A DNA stretch of 14,792 bases from the NCBI GenBank assembly GCA_964462515.1, contig CAYWXK010000068.1, forward strand, positions 1 to 14,792. The letters run 5' to 3'. The stretch comes from CAYWXK01 sp964462515. Its GTDB lineage: Bacteria > Planctomycetota > Phycisphaerae > Sedimentisphaerales > Anaerobacaceae. Position numbers and translations under genes: made by a program. Positions 7,022 to 14,648 of the stretch are shown here, piece after piece. How positions within the stretch are numbered: the stretch's first letter is position 1; each line of letters begins with the position of its first letter. Below the pieces are notes generated by a model that ran no database searches, was not told the DNA's origin, and saw nothing but the letters and a program-made list of their open reading frames with translations.

Positions 7022-7600
7022 ATGAGGACGTTGGCGATAATTTTAATTACGCTTTTATGCGTTGAGCCGCTGTTGGCACAGCCTTCTGAGGTAAGTAACA
7101 GTGGGACCGATAGAGGTATCTTCAGCGGGACATTTGCCGATGCAGTGTGGACTATGGCGGCTTTTGTGGTGCTGCTATTAGTTCTGGGCAGTACAGCCTG
7201 GAAGCCGATGCTTAAGGCTCTCAAGAACAGAGAAGAGCGTATAAAACAGCAATTAGATACTGCCGACATCACGCGTAAACAGGCGGAATCGATGCTCGAT
7301 GACTATAAGCAGCAAGGTTTGCAGATAGTCGAGAAGGCGACTGAGCAGGCTCGACAATTAGAAAAGACGGCTATCGAGAAGGCCGGCCAAGAAGCAATTG
7401 CGATGAAAAGTAAGGCTCATGGCGACATTGAGTATTTGCAGCTCGCGGCATCGCAGAAGTTGTGGCAGCAGGCCGGCGATATGCTTCTTACAATCAGCAG
7501 TAAGATATTAGGGCGGGCGGTTACCCACGAAGACAATCAGCGGCTTATCTGCGAAGCTGTCAAAAAGCTCGAAGAAGAGCAATCAGGTAAGCAGCTATGA
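7022..7600 (+). CDS. atpF: ATP synthase Fo subunit b (peripheral stalk)
   Basis: A 192-residue peripheral-stalk subunit. Residues 1-20 (MRTLAIILITLLCVEPLLAQ) look like a cleavable signal peptide, an extension absent from E. coli AtpF. A membrane helix follows at about 39-57 (TFADAVWTMAAFVVLLLVLG). The KPMLKALKNREERI junction then leads into a long charged coiled coil rich in Lys, Glu, Gln and Ala, which dimerises and contacts delta. There is a single b gene and no b', so a homodimer is expected. The start lies 6 bp after the atpE stop, and the gene ends by overlapping atpH at ATGA. Confidence 0.93.
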   Translation: MRTLAIILITLLCVEPLLAQPSEVSNSGTDRGIFSGTFADAVWTMAAFVVLLLVLGSTAWKPMLKALKNREERIKQQLDTADITRKQAESMLDDYKQQGLQIVEKATEQARQLEKTAIEKAGQEAIAMKSKAHGDIEYLQLAASQKLWQQAGDMLLTISSKILGRAVTHEDNQRLICEAVKKLEEEQSGKQL

Positions 7601-8178
7601 ATGGCTTTGAAACAGGTATGCATCTGGCAAAGATCTACGCGCAGGCACTTTTAGAGCTTGCAGAGCAGGCAAAAATGGGCGAGAGCATCAGAGATGAGCT
7701 GGAGATTGTGCAGAGCGTTAACGTTCGCGAAAAGGATTTTGGGGCGTTGATGGAGTCGCCCTATTTTTCGACAGAGTACAAGGGAGAGGTAGTTCAAAAG
7801 ATGTTCGAGGGGAAATTAAGCGATTTGACAATGAATTTCCTGATGGCGGCCGTCCGGCATAATCGGATGATGTTTTTGCCACAGATTATAGATAGATTCA
7901 ACGAATTGAGGGAGACTCAGCAAGGGTATCGCATTGTCCAGGTTACAGTTTCAGAGCCGATGAGTAGAGAAATGGCAGAAAGGCTTTCTACGAATATGGC
8001 CGGTGCAATGAAGAGCAAAGTTAAGCTGCAGGTAAGTGTCAATCCATCGATTATCGGAGGAATAATCATTCGCTACGGTGATAAAGTTATTGATAACTCT
8101 ATCAGAGGCAGGCTTCGCCAGGCGGTCGGTACAATAATGAGCAGCCAAAGAAGGCAGGAAAAAGTCGATGAAGTTTGA
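7597..8178 (+). CDS. atpH: ATP synthase F1 subunit delta
   Basis: A 193-residue subunit (OSCP homologue) that clamps the peripheral stalk to the top of the alpha3beta3 head. It starts with an ATGA overlap with atpF. The N-terminal helical domain begins near YAQALLELAEQAK. The typical NFLMAAVRHNRMMFLPQIIDRF segment lies in the middle. The C-terminal part ends in the conserved pattern NPSIIGGIIIRYGDKVIDNSIRGRLRQ. The last 11 bp overlap atpA, so translation is probably coupled. Its presence separates this operon from N-type ATPases, which lack delta. Confidence 0.93.
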   Translation: MNGFETGMHLAKIYAQALLELAEQAKMGESIRDELEIVQSVNVREKDFGALMESPYFSTEYKGEVVQKMFEGKLSDLTMNFLMAAVRHNRMMFLPQIIDRFNELRETQQGYRIVQVTVSEPMSREMAERLSTNMAGAMKSKVKLQVSVNPSIIGGIIIRYGDKVIDNSIRGRLRQAVGTIMSSQRRQEKVDEV

Positions 8179-9685
8179 AGTAAGCGAAATAGTCAGCATA
8201 CTCAAGCAGGAAATAAGCCAATACAAACATAAGCTCGATGTTTCACAGGTCGGGCGGGTTGTGGAGGTAGGTGACGGCATTGCTCGCATTTATGGACTTG
8301 ATAGCGCTATGTCCGGTGAGATGCTTGAGTTTGAGAATAATATTCGCGGCGAGGTATTTAACCTTGAGGAAGATTCCATCGGGGCGGTCATTTACGGCGA
8401 TTATACAAAAGTCAAAGAGGGCTCGGATGTGCACTTGAGTGGGCAGGTACTTTCTATTCCGGCAGGATTCGAACTGCTCGGCAGAGTGATTAATCCTCTT
8501 TGCGAACCGCTTGACGGCGGGCCGGATATAATGACTGCTGCCCGCCGATTCATTGAGTCTGATGCGCCGGGAATAGCGCAGCGCCAGCCTGTCAGACGGC
8601 CCGTTCAGACGGGAATTAAAAGCATTGACTCGATGATTCCGATTGGGAGGGGGCAGCGTGAGCTGATTATCGGTGACCGCAAGACCGGCAAGACAGCCGT
8701 TGCTCTGGACACCATAATAAATCAAAAAGGCCAGGATGTAATCTGCGTTTACGTTGCTATTGGCCAGAAGGACTCAACCATTGCTGATGTGATTGAGACT
8801 CTGCGGAAATATAAGGCGATGGATTATACGGTTGTGGTTGGCACATCGGCGGCAGATAGCGCTCCGATGCAATACATTGCTCCGTATTGCGGCTGTGCGA
8901 TTGCCGAATACTTTATGTATGAGCACCACCGCGATACATTATGCGTTTACGATGATTTGAGCAAGCACGCTGTTGCATATCGTCAGTTGAGCTTGCTGCT
9001 TCGCCGGCCGCCTGGGCGGGAGGCGTATCCGGGTGACATTTTTTATATTCACAGCCGGTTGCTTGAACGCAGCGCCAAGCTTTCAGATGAGCTTGGGGGC
9101 GGGTCGCTGACAGCGCTGCCGATAGTTGAAACACTTGAGAAGCAGATTTCAGCGTATATTCCGACAAACGTTATCTCAATTACCGATGGGCAGATATATC
9201 TGGATAGAGATTTGTTTCACGCAGGGATAAGGCCGGCGATAGATGTTGGGATAAGTGTCAGCCGCGTCGGCGGGGATGCGCAAGTTGAAGCAATGAAAAG
9301 GGTGGCGAGTAAGCTGCGGCTGGATTTAGCGGCGTATAACGAGCTGAAGGAATTTGCCAGACTCGGGACGGAGCTTGACCTGGCATCTCAAATCCGGCTT
9401 GACAGAGGCAGCAGGATGGTTGAACTGCTCAAGCAGCCGCAATTTTCACCGATGAGCGTGGGCGAGCAGGTGATTACGATTTTAGCCGGCTCGAGCGGGC
9501 TGCTTGATGATATACCGGTTGAAAGTGTTGGAGAGTTTGCAAATTCGTTTTTACAGTGGCTTACAAGAGAACATAATGAATACTTCAATGAGATTAACGC
9601 CACTAATAAATTAAGCGACGAATTGATTGCGAAGTTAACCGGGGCGATTAAGAGCTATAAAAGTTTGCGGAAATCGAAGGTTTGA
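8168..9685 (+). CDS. atpA: ATP synthase F1 subunit alpha
   Basis: A 505-residue non-catalytic nucleotide-binding subunit of the F1 head. The P-loop is GDRKTGKT at 169-176 (Lys replaces the usual Gln of GDRQTGKT). Other landmarks are YDDLSKHAVAYRQ at 261-273, the YPGDIFYIHSRLLER block at 287-301, GGGSLTALPIVET at 310-322 and SITDGQIYLDRDLF at 337-350. The arginine finger that reaches the catalytic site on beta is Arg366 in ISVSRVGGDAQ. The length is normal. The ATG is preceded by GGA with good spacing and overlaps the end of atpH. Confidence 0.97.
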   Translation: MKFEVSEIVSILKQEISQYKHKLDVSQVGRVVEVGDGIARIYGLDSAMSGEMLEFENNIRGEVFNLEEDSIGAVIYGDYTKVKEGSDVHLSGQVLSIPAGFELLGRVINPLCEPLDGGPDIMTAARRFIESDAPGIAQRQPVRRPVQTGIKSIDSMIPIGRGQRELIIGDRKTGKTAVALDTIINQKGQDVICVYVAIGQKDSTIADVIETLRKYKAMDYTVVVGTSAADSAPMQYIAPYCGCAIAEYFMYEHHRDTLCVYDDLSKHAVAYRQLSLLLRRPPGREAYPGDIFYIHSRLLERSAKLSDELGGGSLTALPIVETLEKQISAYIPTNVISITDGQIYLDRDLFHAGIRPAIDVGISVSRVGGDAQVEAMKRVASKLRLDLAAYNELKEFARLGTELDLASQIRLDRGSRMVELLKQPQFSPMSVGEQVITILAGSSGLLDDIPVESVGEFANSFLQWLTREHNEYFNEINATNKLSDELIAKLTGAIKSYKSLRKSKV

Positions 9686-9692
9686 TTAACTA

Positions 9693-10586
9693 ATGCCTGG
9701 GACACGACAGATACTTGAGCGGCTGCGGGCGGTGGAAAATATCGGCAGGCTTACGCGGACGATGGAGATGATTTCGACCGCCAGATACAGAGCTTATTAT
9801 AACAGGCGAACGGCAGTTGTTGAATACCACGATGCCCTTGCGCGGGCCGGGTATCTTCTGGTTACGCCAAAGATACCGATTGAGCATCCGCTTCTGAAGG
9901 AAAATTCATCAGGGCGGTCGGCAATTCTGGCAATTGGCTCAAATAAAGGATTTTGCGGGGCATACAATGATTATATCTGTCGGCTTCTGGGGGTTCATAT
10001 TAACGCAGACAGGGAAAGGGACGGGAAGCTGGATATTTATGTGGCTTCGCAAAGATTGGTCAGCACGCTAAATTTCCGTGGGATAGTGCCAACGAAGATT
10101 TATGAAAACATTGACGAAATACCATCCGGCATACAGATTGATGAAATAGCCGGCGAGTTTATTGAGCAGTATATGAACGGTTCGCTGGATTATTTCGGCA
10201 TTGTATATATGCGGTATTACTCGACATCGAGTCAGCAGGCGCAAACTTTGACTATATTGCCGCTGGTTGAGCTGATAGATGATTTGACGACGCGTGCGAC
10301 GGTCATCTGGCCGTGGGAGCTGTCATTCGAAGACTTTTATCTCTCTCCTTCGGGCGATAGGGTTATTGAAGGACTTGCCAGAATGATAGTTCGCTCATCG
10401 ATAGAGACCTGTTTTATGGAGGCGGCATTGAGCGAGCACTTGGCACGAATGTTGGCGATGAGAAATGCGACCGACAATGCCGAGGAGATGACAAGAGAGC
10501 TGACTGTCGGATACAACCGTGCACGTCAGGGTCAGATAACAGGTGAATTGCTGGATATAATTAGTGGGGCTGAAGCTCTACGATGA
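9693..10586 (+). CDS. atpG: ATP synthase F1 subunit gamma, divergent N-terminal helix
   Basis: A 297-residue central-shaft subunit that rotates inside the alpha3beta3 head. The N-terminal coiled-coil helix is recognisable (ILERLRAVENIGRLTRTMEMIS) but continues as TARYRAYYNRR, where most bacteria have a sequence like VAASKMRKA. The central fold has AILAIGSNKGFCGAYN, equivalent to the usual TDRGLCGGLN region. The C-terminal helix is well conserved: ARMLAMRNATDNAEEM, then YNRARQGQITGELLDIISGA. It starts 7 bp after the atpA stop and overlaps atpD by ATGA. No strong Shine-Dalgarno is seen close to the ATG. Divergence is concentrated where gamma meets beta, which matters given the altered beta loop described under findings. 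Confidence 0.94.
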   Translation: MPGTRQILERLRAVENIGRLTRTMEMISTARYRAYYNRRTAVVEYHDALARAGYLLVTPKIPIEHPLLKENSSGRSAILAIGSNKGFCGAYNDYICRLLGVHINADRERDGKLDIYVASQRLVSTLNFRGIVPTKIYENIDEIPSGIQIDEIAGEFIEQYMNGSLDYFGIVYMRYYSTSSQQAQTLTILPLVELIDDLTTRATVIWPWELSFEDFYLSPSGDRVIEGLARMIVRSSIETCFMEAALSEHLARMLAMRNATDNAEEMTRELTVGYNRARQGQITGELLDIISGAEALR

Positions 10587-12019
10587 ACAAAGGAAAAGTC
10601 ATCCAGATAATAGGCAGCGTTTTTGATGCCAGGTTTGAGGGCGAGCAGGTTCCTACGGTGTATAACGCGCTGGAAATACCGGGCGATTTTGGCAAAGGCA
10701 GAACAAAGATGTACGGAGAGGTTCAGCAACACCTTGGCGGGGGGCGAGTTCGTGCTATTTCACTGAGCAGCACGATGGGACTTCGCAGAGGTATGGATAT
10801 CTATGATACAGGCGGGCCGGTTATGGTGCCGGTAGGGATGGAGACACTGGGGAGAGTGTTTAACTTGCTGGGCGAAGCAATTGACGGTCGAGGCCCGGTT
10901 GAAACTTCAATGAAAATGCCGATACATCGAGACCCGCCGAAATTGGTGGACCTGTCGGCCAAGCAAGAGGTGTTTGAAACCGGGATAAAGGTAATTGATT
11001 TAATCTGTCCCTTCGTACGGGGCGGCAAGACGGGGCTGTTTGGCGGTGCTGGTGTCGGCAAGACGGTGATTATACAGGAGCTTATTGCGAGAATTGCAAC
11101 CAAACACGGCGGATACTCTGTATTTGCAGGAGTGGGTGAGCGGACTCGCGAAGGCAATGACCTGTGGCTCGAAATGCAGCGAACACGTATAGGTGATAGT
11201 GACGATACTGTTTTGAAGCATACCTGTCTTGTGTTTGGCCAAATGAATGAACCGCCTGGGGCGAGGCTGAGAGTCGCCCTTACCGCGATGACGCAGGCAG
11301 AATATTTTGCTGAAAGCGGCGTCGGCGACACTTTGCTTTTTATCGATAATATATTTCGATTTTCGCAGGCCGGCTGTGAGGTTTCAGCGCTGTTAGGGCG
11401 GATGCCATCAGCAGTTGGTTACCAGCCAACGCTGGCAACTGAAATGGGGCAGTTGCAAGAACGAATTGCCTCCACCAAGCGAGGCTCAATAACGAGTGTG
11501 CAGGCGATTTTTGTGCCTGCCGATGACCTGACGGACCCTGCGCCGGCGACAACGTTTGCTCATTTGGATTCGTTCGTTGTGCTGAAGCGTTCGATTACGC
11601 AAAAAGGGATTTATCCGGCTGTTGACCCGCTTGAAAGCACCTCGCGGATACTCGACCCAAACATTGTCGGGCAGGAACATTACAGTGTTGCCGAGACGGT
11701 GCTTGAGTACCTGCAGAGATATAAAGACCTTCAAGATATTATTGCAATCCTCGGGGTTGGCGAATTAAGTAAGCAGGACCAAACAATAGTTGCACGTGCC
11801 AGGAAGTTAGAGCGGTTTTTCGCGCAGCCGTTTCTGGTTACGCGGCAATTCACCGGCCTTGAGGGTAAATACGTAGCGAGGGCAGAAACAGTCGAAAGCT
11901 GTAAACAAATCTGCGATGGTTCGTGGGACCACTTGCCTGAAGAGGCATTTATGTATGTTGGGACGGTTGAAGATGCCGCTGCTAAAGCAACGACACTGGC
12001 AGGGCGAGAAAGGAAATAA
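10583..12019 (+). CDS. atpD: ATP synthase F1 subunit beta (catalytic)
   Basis: A 478-residue catalytic subunit. The P-loop is GGAGVGKT at 154-161, the catalytic glutamate is Glu186 in GERTREGNDLW, Walker B is LLFIDNIFRF at 251-260, and the adenine-contacting tyrosine is Tyr344 in GIYPAVDPL. All catalytic residues expected of an active enzyme are present. Two features stand out. The segment between LWLEMQ and VFGQMNEPPGARLRV is several residues longer than in E. coli (TRIGDSDDTVLKHTC). The lever motif DELSEED, which contacts gamma, reads GELSKQD at 393-399, losing three acidic residues and gaining a lysine. The gene starts within the ATGA overlap with atpG. Confidence 0.97.
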   Translation: MNKGKVIQIIGSVFDARFEGEQVPTVYNALEIPGDFGKGRTKMYGEVQQHLGGGRVRAISLSSTMGLRRGMDIYDTGGPVMVPVGMETLGRVFNLLGEAIDGRGPVETSMKMPIHRDPPKLVDLSAKQEVFETGIKVIDLICPFVRGGKTGLFGGAGVGKTVIIQELIARIATKHGGYSVFAGVGERTREGNDLWLEMQRTRIGDSDDTVLKHTCLVFGQMNEPPGARLRVALTAMTQAEYFAESGVGDTLLFIDNIFRFSQAGCEVSALLGRMPSAVGYQPTLATEMGQLQERIASTKRGSITSVQAIFVPADDLTDPAPATTFAHLDSFVVLKRSITQKGIYPAVDPLESTSRILDPNIVGQEHYSVAETVLEYLQRYKDLQDIIAILGVGELSKQDQTIVARARKLERFFAQPFLVTRQFTGLEGKYVARAETVESCKQICDGSWDHLPEEAFMYVGTVEDAAAKATTLAGRERK

Positions 12020-12024
12020 CGATA

Positions 12025-12441
12025 GTGGCAGAGGGCAGCCGAACATTCCGATGTATTGTAATTGCACCGGCAGGAAGAACGCTTGACTGCCCGGCTACTT
12101 CGGTTGTGTTTCCGGCACACGATGGGCAGGTGGGGGTGCTATATAATCATATGCCTATGTTTTGTGAGCTTGGGCTGGGCATTATGGAGGTAAAGTGCCC
12201 ACGGGGGGAGAAAATTGCTCAGGAAGAAGAAATTCATTTGCTGGTTGATGGCGGCTTTGCACTGATTAGCTCTAATCTACTTACAATAATAGCATCCGAT
12301 GCGATTTGCGGGCGGGATATGGAAAGAGAAAAAATTGAGCAGATGCTGGAAAAATCGAGGAGGAGATTAGCCACCGGTACTTTTACGCCACAGCAGCGTG
12401 AGCATGAAATCAGGAGGAGCACTTTCTTGGCGAGGTTGTAA
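12025..12441 (+). CDS. atpC: ATP synthase F1 subunit epsilon
   Basis: A 138-residue central-stalk subunit linking gamma to the c-ring, and in many bacteria an inhibitor of ATP hydrolysis. The N-terminal beta-sandwich shows the family pattern VVFPAHDGQVGVLYNHMPMFCELGLG, and the C-terminal part is two predicted helices rich in Glu, Arg and Lys (DMEREKIEQMLEKSRRRL). The start is GTG, with AAAGGA about ten bases upstream, five bases after the atpD stop. This is the last gene of the operon. Confidence 0.92.
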   Translation: MAEGSRTFRCIVIAPAGRTLDCPATSVVFPAHDGQVGVLYNHMPMFCELGLGIMEVKCPRGEKIAQEEEIHLLVDGGFALISSNLLTIIASDAICGRDMEREKIEQMLEKSRRRLATGTFTPQQREHEIRRSTFLARL

Positions 12442-12455
12442 GAACAGGCAGCGCG

Positions 12456-12481
12456 GTTAATTGGTTAAATAGTTAATTGGT
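12456..12481. repeat. Direct repeat GTTAATTGGT x2 downstream of atpC
   Basis: GTTAATTGGT occurs exactly at 12456-12465 and 12472-12481, with a related GGTTAAATA between. It borders the palindromic element that follows and may be part of the same dispersed unit. Confidence 0.5.
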
Positions 12482-12500
12482 GAGTGGAGGCTGACGCTTT

Positions 12501-12570
12501 GCCACCAAGACACCAAGGCACTAAATTTACCTATATTATATTTTTCTTTGTGTCTTTGTGCCTTCGTGGC
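12501..12570. repeat. Long imperfect palindrome with 8-bp periodicity, dispersed intergenic repeat
   Basis: The arms at 12501-12521 and 12550-12570 pair at 17 of 21 positions around a 28-base AT-rich centre. The four mismatches are spaced exactly four bases apart. The minus strand of the right arm reads as three consecutive 8-mers, CCACGAAG, GCACAAAG and ACACAAAG. The element lies about 60 bp after the atp operon and before the next gene. It could act as a REP-like mRNA stabiliser or weak terminator, but there is no clean T-run. A degenerate relative is at 279-304. Confidence 0.7.
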
Positions 12571-12617
12571 TATTTTGCCGATTTGTGCAAAATTCAGTGT
12601 TGCAATTGAGCGGCGTA

Positions 12618-12627
12618 TGTTATAACA
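12618..12627. promoter_or_regulatory. Perfect palindrome TGTTATAACA just upstream of the siroheme gene
   Basis: This 10-bp palindrome ends nine bases before the ATG at 12637 and contains a possible -10 box (TATAAC, 12621-12626). TTGCAA at 12600-12605 is a possible -35 at a short 15-bp spacing. If used, the leader would be only a few bases and lack a Shine-Dalgarno, and none is visible before this gene. Confidence 0.3.
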
Positions 12628-12636
12628 AGTATCGCT

Positions 12637-13281
12637 ATGGGGAAGTATCCTGTATTTCTTGAATTGGCCGGACGTCGGGTCGTTGTGGTAGGCGGTGGGG
12701 CTGTAGCGGTGCGAAAGGCGCAATCGCTGCTTGAGGCAGGAGTCCGGCTGGTGGTGGTGGCGGAACGCATCAGCGATATGATAACGGCCCTTTGTGCAGA
12801 CAGCAGTGCAGAACTTGTAAAATCGAAATATTCGAAGGATTATCTTGTAGGAGCGGTGCTTGCCATAGCCGCGACGAACAATCAGCAGCTCAACAGGCAG
12901 ATATATAAGGATTGTCAGGAGCTGGAGATTTTGTGCAATGTGGTTGATGAGCCGCAGCTTTGCGATTTTTTTGTGCCGGCGGTTGTAAAACGCGGCGACC
13001 TGCAGATAGCTATTGGCACCGAGGGCCAGTGCCCTGCTTATGCCGGCCATATAAGAAAAAAGTTAGAGAAACTGTTCACCGATAAGCACGGTGAATTTCT
13101 GGCTGAATTAGAGAAGCTGAGGAAGCGAATTATTGCTGATGTCCCTGACGATGACGACCGTAAGCTGCTATTGGGGAAATTAGTTGATGATGAGTCGTTC
13201 GAATATTTTACCCAAATGGGGGCCGCTGCCTGGCAGAAGCAGGCGGAAAAACTCATAGAAGAACATAAGCCAAAACCTTAA
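12637..13281 (+). CDS. Precorrin-2 dehydrogenase / sirohydrochlorin ferrochelatase (single-domain)
   Basis: A 214-residue homologue of yeast Met8p and of the N-terminal half of CysG. It performs NAD-dependent oxidation of precorrin-2 to sirohydrochlorin and, in bifunctional members, iron insertion to give siroheme. The Rossmann loop VVVVGGGAVAVRKAQSLLEAG (15-35) aligns with CysG without gaps. Asp104 in CNVVDEPQLCDFF matches the CysG catalytic Asp104. The position of CysG Ser128 is Thr128 in IAIGTEGQCPAYA, where CysG has VSSGGTSP. The C-terminal half is helical and there is no uroporphyrinogen-III methyltransferase domain, so that enzyme must be encoded elsewhere. Upstream the frame is closed by a TGA at 12607-12609, so the ATG is the only good start. 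The gene ends 3 bp from the oppositely oriented rplU. Family assignment is firm; whether it also chelates iron is not decided by sequence. Confidence 0.9.
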   Translation: MGKYPVFLELAGRRVVVVGGGAVAVRKAQSLLEAGVRLVVVAERISDMITALCADSSAELVKSKYSKDYLVGAVLAIAATNNQQLNRQIYKDCQELEILCNVVDEPQLCDFFVPAVVKRGDLQIAIGTEGQCPAYAGHIRKKLEKLFTDKHGEFLAELEKLRKRIIADVPDDDDRKLLLGKLVDDESFEYFTQMGAAAWQKQAEKLIEEHKPKP

Positions 13282-13284
13282 GGC

Positions 13285-13614
13285 CTAAGCCTCTATTTTG
13301 TCGATTGTTATCTCAAGGTATTTTTGGCGGTGGCCGGTGCGTTTTTTGCTGCTTTTGCGCCTGCGAAAGTGCATTGGGTAGAGCTTTTTGCCTTTTATAA
13401 CCGCATCTTGAGCGGTGGTCTCAAATCTGGCAATAATCTTTGCGCCTTCCACAAAGGGTGAGCCGATTTTGATGTTCTGGCCATCGCTTACCAGCAAAAC
13501 CTTGTTCAGTTCAATCGTTTTGGCATCAGGTGCGAGGTCGGTTAGCTCGATATTTAAGCGGTCACCCTCGGCGACCTTATATTGTTTTCCACCTTGTTCA
13601 ATTATTGCATACAC
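13285..13614 (-). CDS. rplU: 50S ribosomal protein L21
   Basis: A 109-residue L21 protein that binds 23S rRNA in the large subunit. The N-terminus YAIIEQGGKQYKVAEGD, the VLLVSDG and VEGAKI segments, and the basic C-terminal signature FRRRKSSKKRTGHRQKYLEITIDKI are all as expected for the family, and the length is typical. The start codon is GTG, with AGGAG eight bases upstream. In many bacteria rplU is followed directly by rpmA (L27) and obg. Here the gene instead ends tail to tail with the siroheme gene, so rpmA must lie elsewhere. Confidence 0.96.
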   Translation of the reverse strand: MYAIIEQGGKQYKVAEGDRLNIELTDLAPDAKTIELNKVLLVSDGQNIKIGSPFVEGAKIIARFETTAQDAVIKGKKLYPMHFRRRKSSKKRTGHRQKYLEITIDKIEA

Positions 13615-13662
13615 TTCAAAAACTCCTAATTTTCAATATTCTAAAATAGGGACAAGTTTAGT

Positions 13663-13690
13663 ATTGTAAGGATTCAAGCTTTTTTGTAAA
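13663..13690 (-). promoter_or_regulatory. Candidate sigma70-type promoter of rplU
   Basis: On the minus strand TTTACA (13690-13685) and TACAAT (13668-13663) are separated by 16 bp; each box matches five of six consensus positions. Transcription would start near 13656, giving a leader of about 40 nt before the GTG start of rplU. Confidence 0.5.
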
Positions 13691-13772
13691 GCAAATTGAT
13701 GGAGATTTTTATATTCTATTTGTTGAATAAAAAGCCGGGATTCCGGGTTAATGATGTTCTTGGAGCAAGCGT

Positions 13773-14606
13773 ATGCAGATAGCTATGATACAGGACCAAA
13801 TTGTGGCGTTGGAAGAGCTTGAGCCGGTTTATCTGGACCGGGGTCTGTTTTTTGGGGATGGGGTTTATGAGGTGGTGCGAAGCTACAACGGCAAAATCTT
13901 CGCACTGGATGAACATCTGCAACGATTTGCCAACAGTTTAGCCGGCATCGGAATAACCGGGGTAGATATCGAGCAGGTTCGCGTGCGGATTCAAAAGGCC
14001 TTTGATGCTGCCGGTATTGCCAATGCCAAGATATATTTCCATATTACTCGTGGCAGCGGTCCTCGGGACCATATCGGCGAAGCCAACTTAAAGCCCAATT
14101 TCTTTCTGACCGTCACTGATTTGCCGGATGACGCCGAAACAAAGGCCAAAGGTATTGCGGTTTCGACTCATCCGGATTGGCGATGGAAAAGATGTGATAT
14201 AAAGTCGCTAAATCTTTTAGCTAATGTTCTAGCGCGTCGTGATGCTGCGCAAAAGGGCTGTGAGGAGGCGATACTTGTTGATGAGGATGGGCTTATAACC
14301 GAGGGGTCAAGCTCGGCGTTTTTTGCAATCTTTGGCAAATCGCTTCAAACTGCACCCTTGACAGCAAATATCCTGCCTTCGATTAGCCGAAAATTTGTCA
14401 TCAAAGCGGCTGAAAATATCGAATTGAAAGTAGTAGAAAAATCTTTTACGCTGAAGCAGGCAGGTAATGCGGATGAGCTTTTCATCGCGGTAACTACAAA
14501 GGACATTGTGCCTGTGGTGAAATTCAATGGCAAATCAGTCGGGGACGGCACGCCCTGCAAATATACGAATTTGCTTATCCAGGAATTCCGCAAATTCACG
14601 CAATAA
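13773..14606 (+). CDS. D-amino-acid transaminase-like class IV aminotransferase
   Basis: A 277-residue PLP enzyme of fold type IV. The family contains D-amino-acid transaminase, branched-chain aminotransferase and aminodeoxychorismate lyase. The sequence is closest in pattern to D-amino-acid transaminase: DRGLFFGDGVYEVVRSYNGK at 22-41, HITRGSGPRDH at 90-100, and the PLP-binding Lys144 in RCDIKSLNLLANVLAR. Glu177 in LITEGSSSAFF matches the conserved Glu of the Bacillus enzyme. Such an enzyme makes D-glutamate or D-alanine for peptidoglycan, or degrades D-amino acids. GGAG lies seven bases before the ATG. It is transcribed divergently from rplU with about 158 bp between them. Family membership is firm; D-specificity is likely but a branched-chain activity cannot be excluded. 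Confidence 0.85.
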   Translation: MQIAMIQDQIVALEELEPVYLDRGLFFGDGVYEVVRSYNGKIFALDEHLQRFANSLAGIGITGVDIEQVRVRIQKAFDAAGIANAKIYFHITRGSGPRDHIGEANLKPNFFLTVTDLPDDAETKAKGIAVSTHPDWRWKRCDIKSLNLLANVLARRDAAQKGCEEAILVDEDGLITEGSSSAFFAIFGKSLQTAPLTANILPSISRKFVIKAAENIELKVVEKSFTLKQAGNADELFIAVTTKDIVPVVKFNGKSVGDGTPCKYTNLLIQEFRKFTQ

Positions 14607-14648
14607 AGTTTTTATTGACGTCTTCGTGAAATGGCTCTCTCTAATATC

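Noticed and set aside
8243..8725. Minus-strand open frame of 160 codons
   Set aside because: It is the antisense shadow of atpA.
5900..12441. Possible N-type (Na+-translocating, alternate) ATPase operon
   Set aside because: Gene order is the classical B-E-F-H-A-G-D-C, a delta subunit is present, and the c subunit lacks Na+ ligands.
13735..13750. Small CCGG-GATT-CCGG inverted repeat upstream of the aminotransferase gene
   Set aside because: Too short to separate from chance and no promoter boxes with acceptable spacing surround it.
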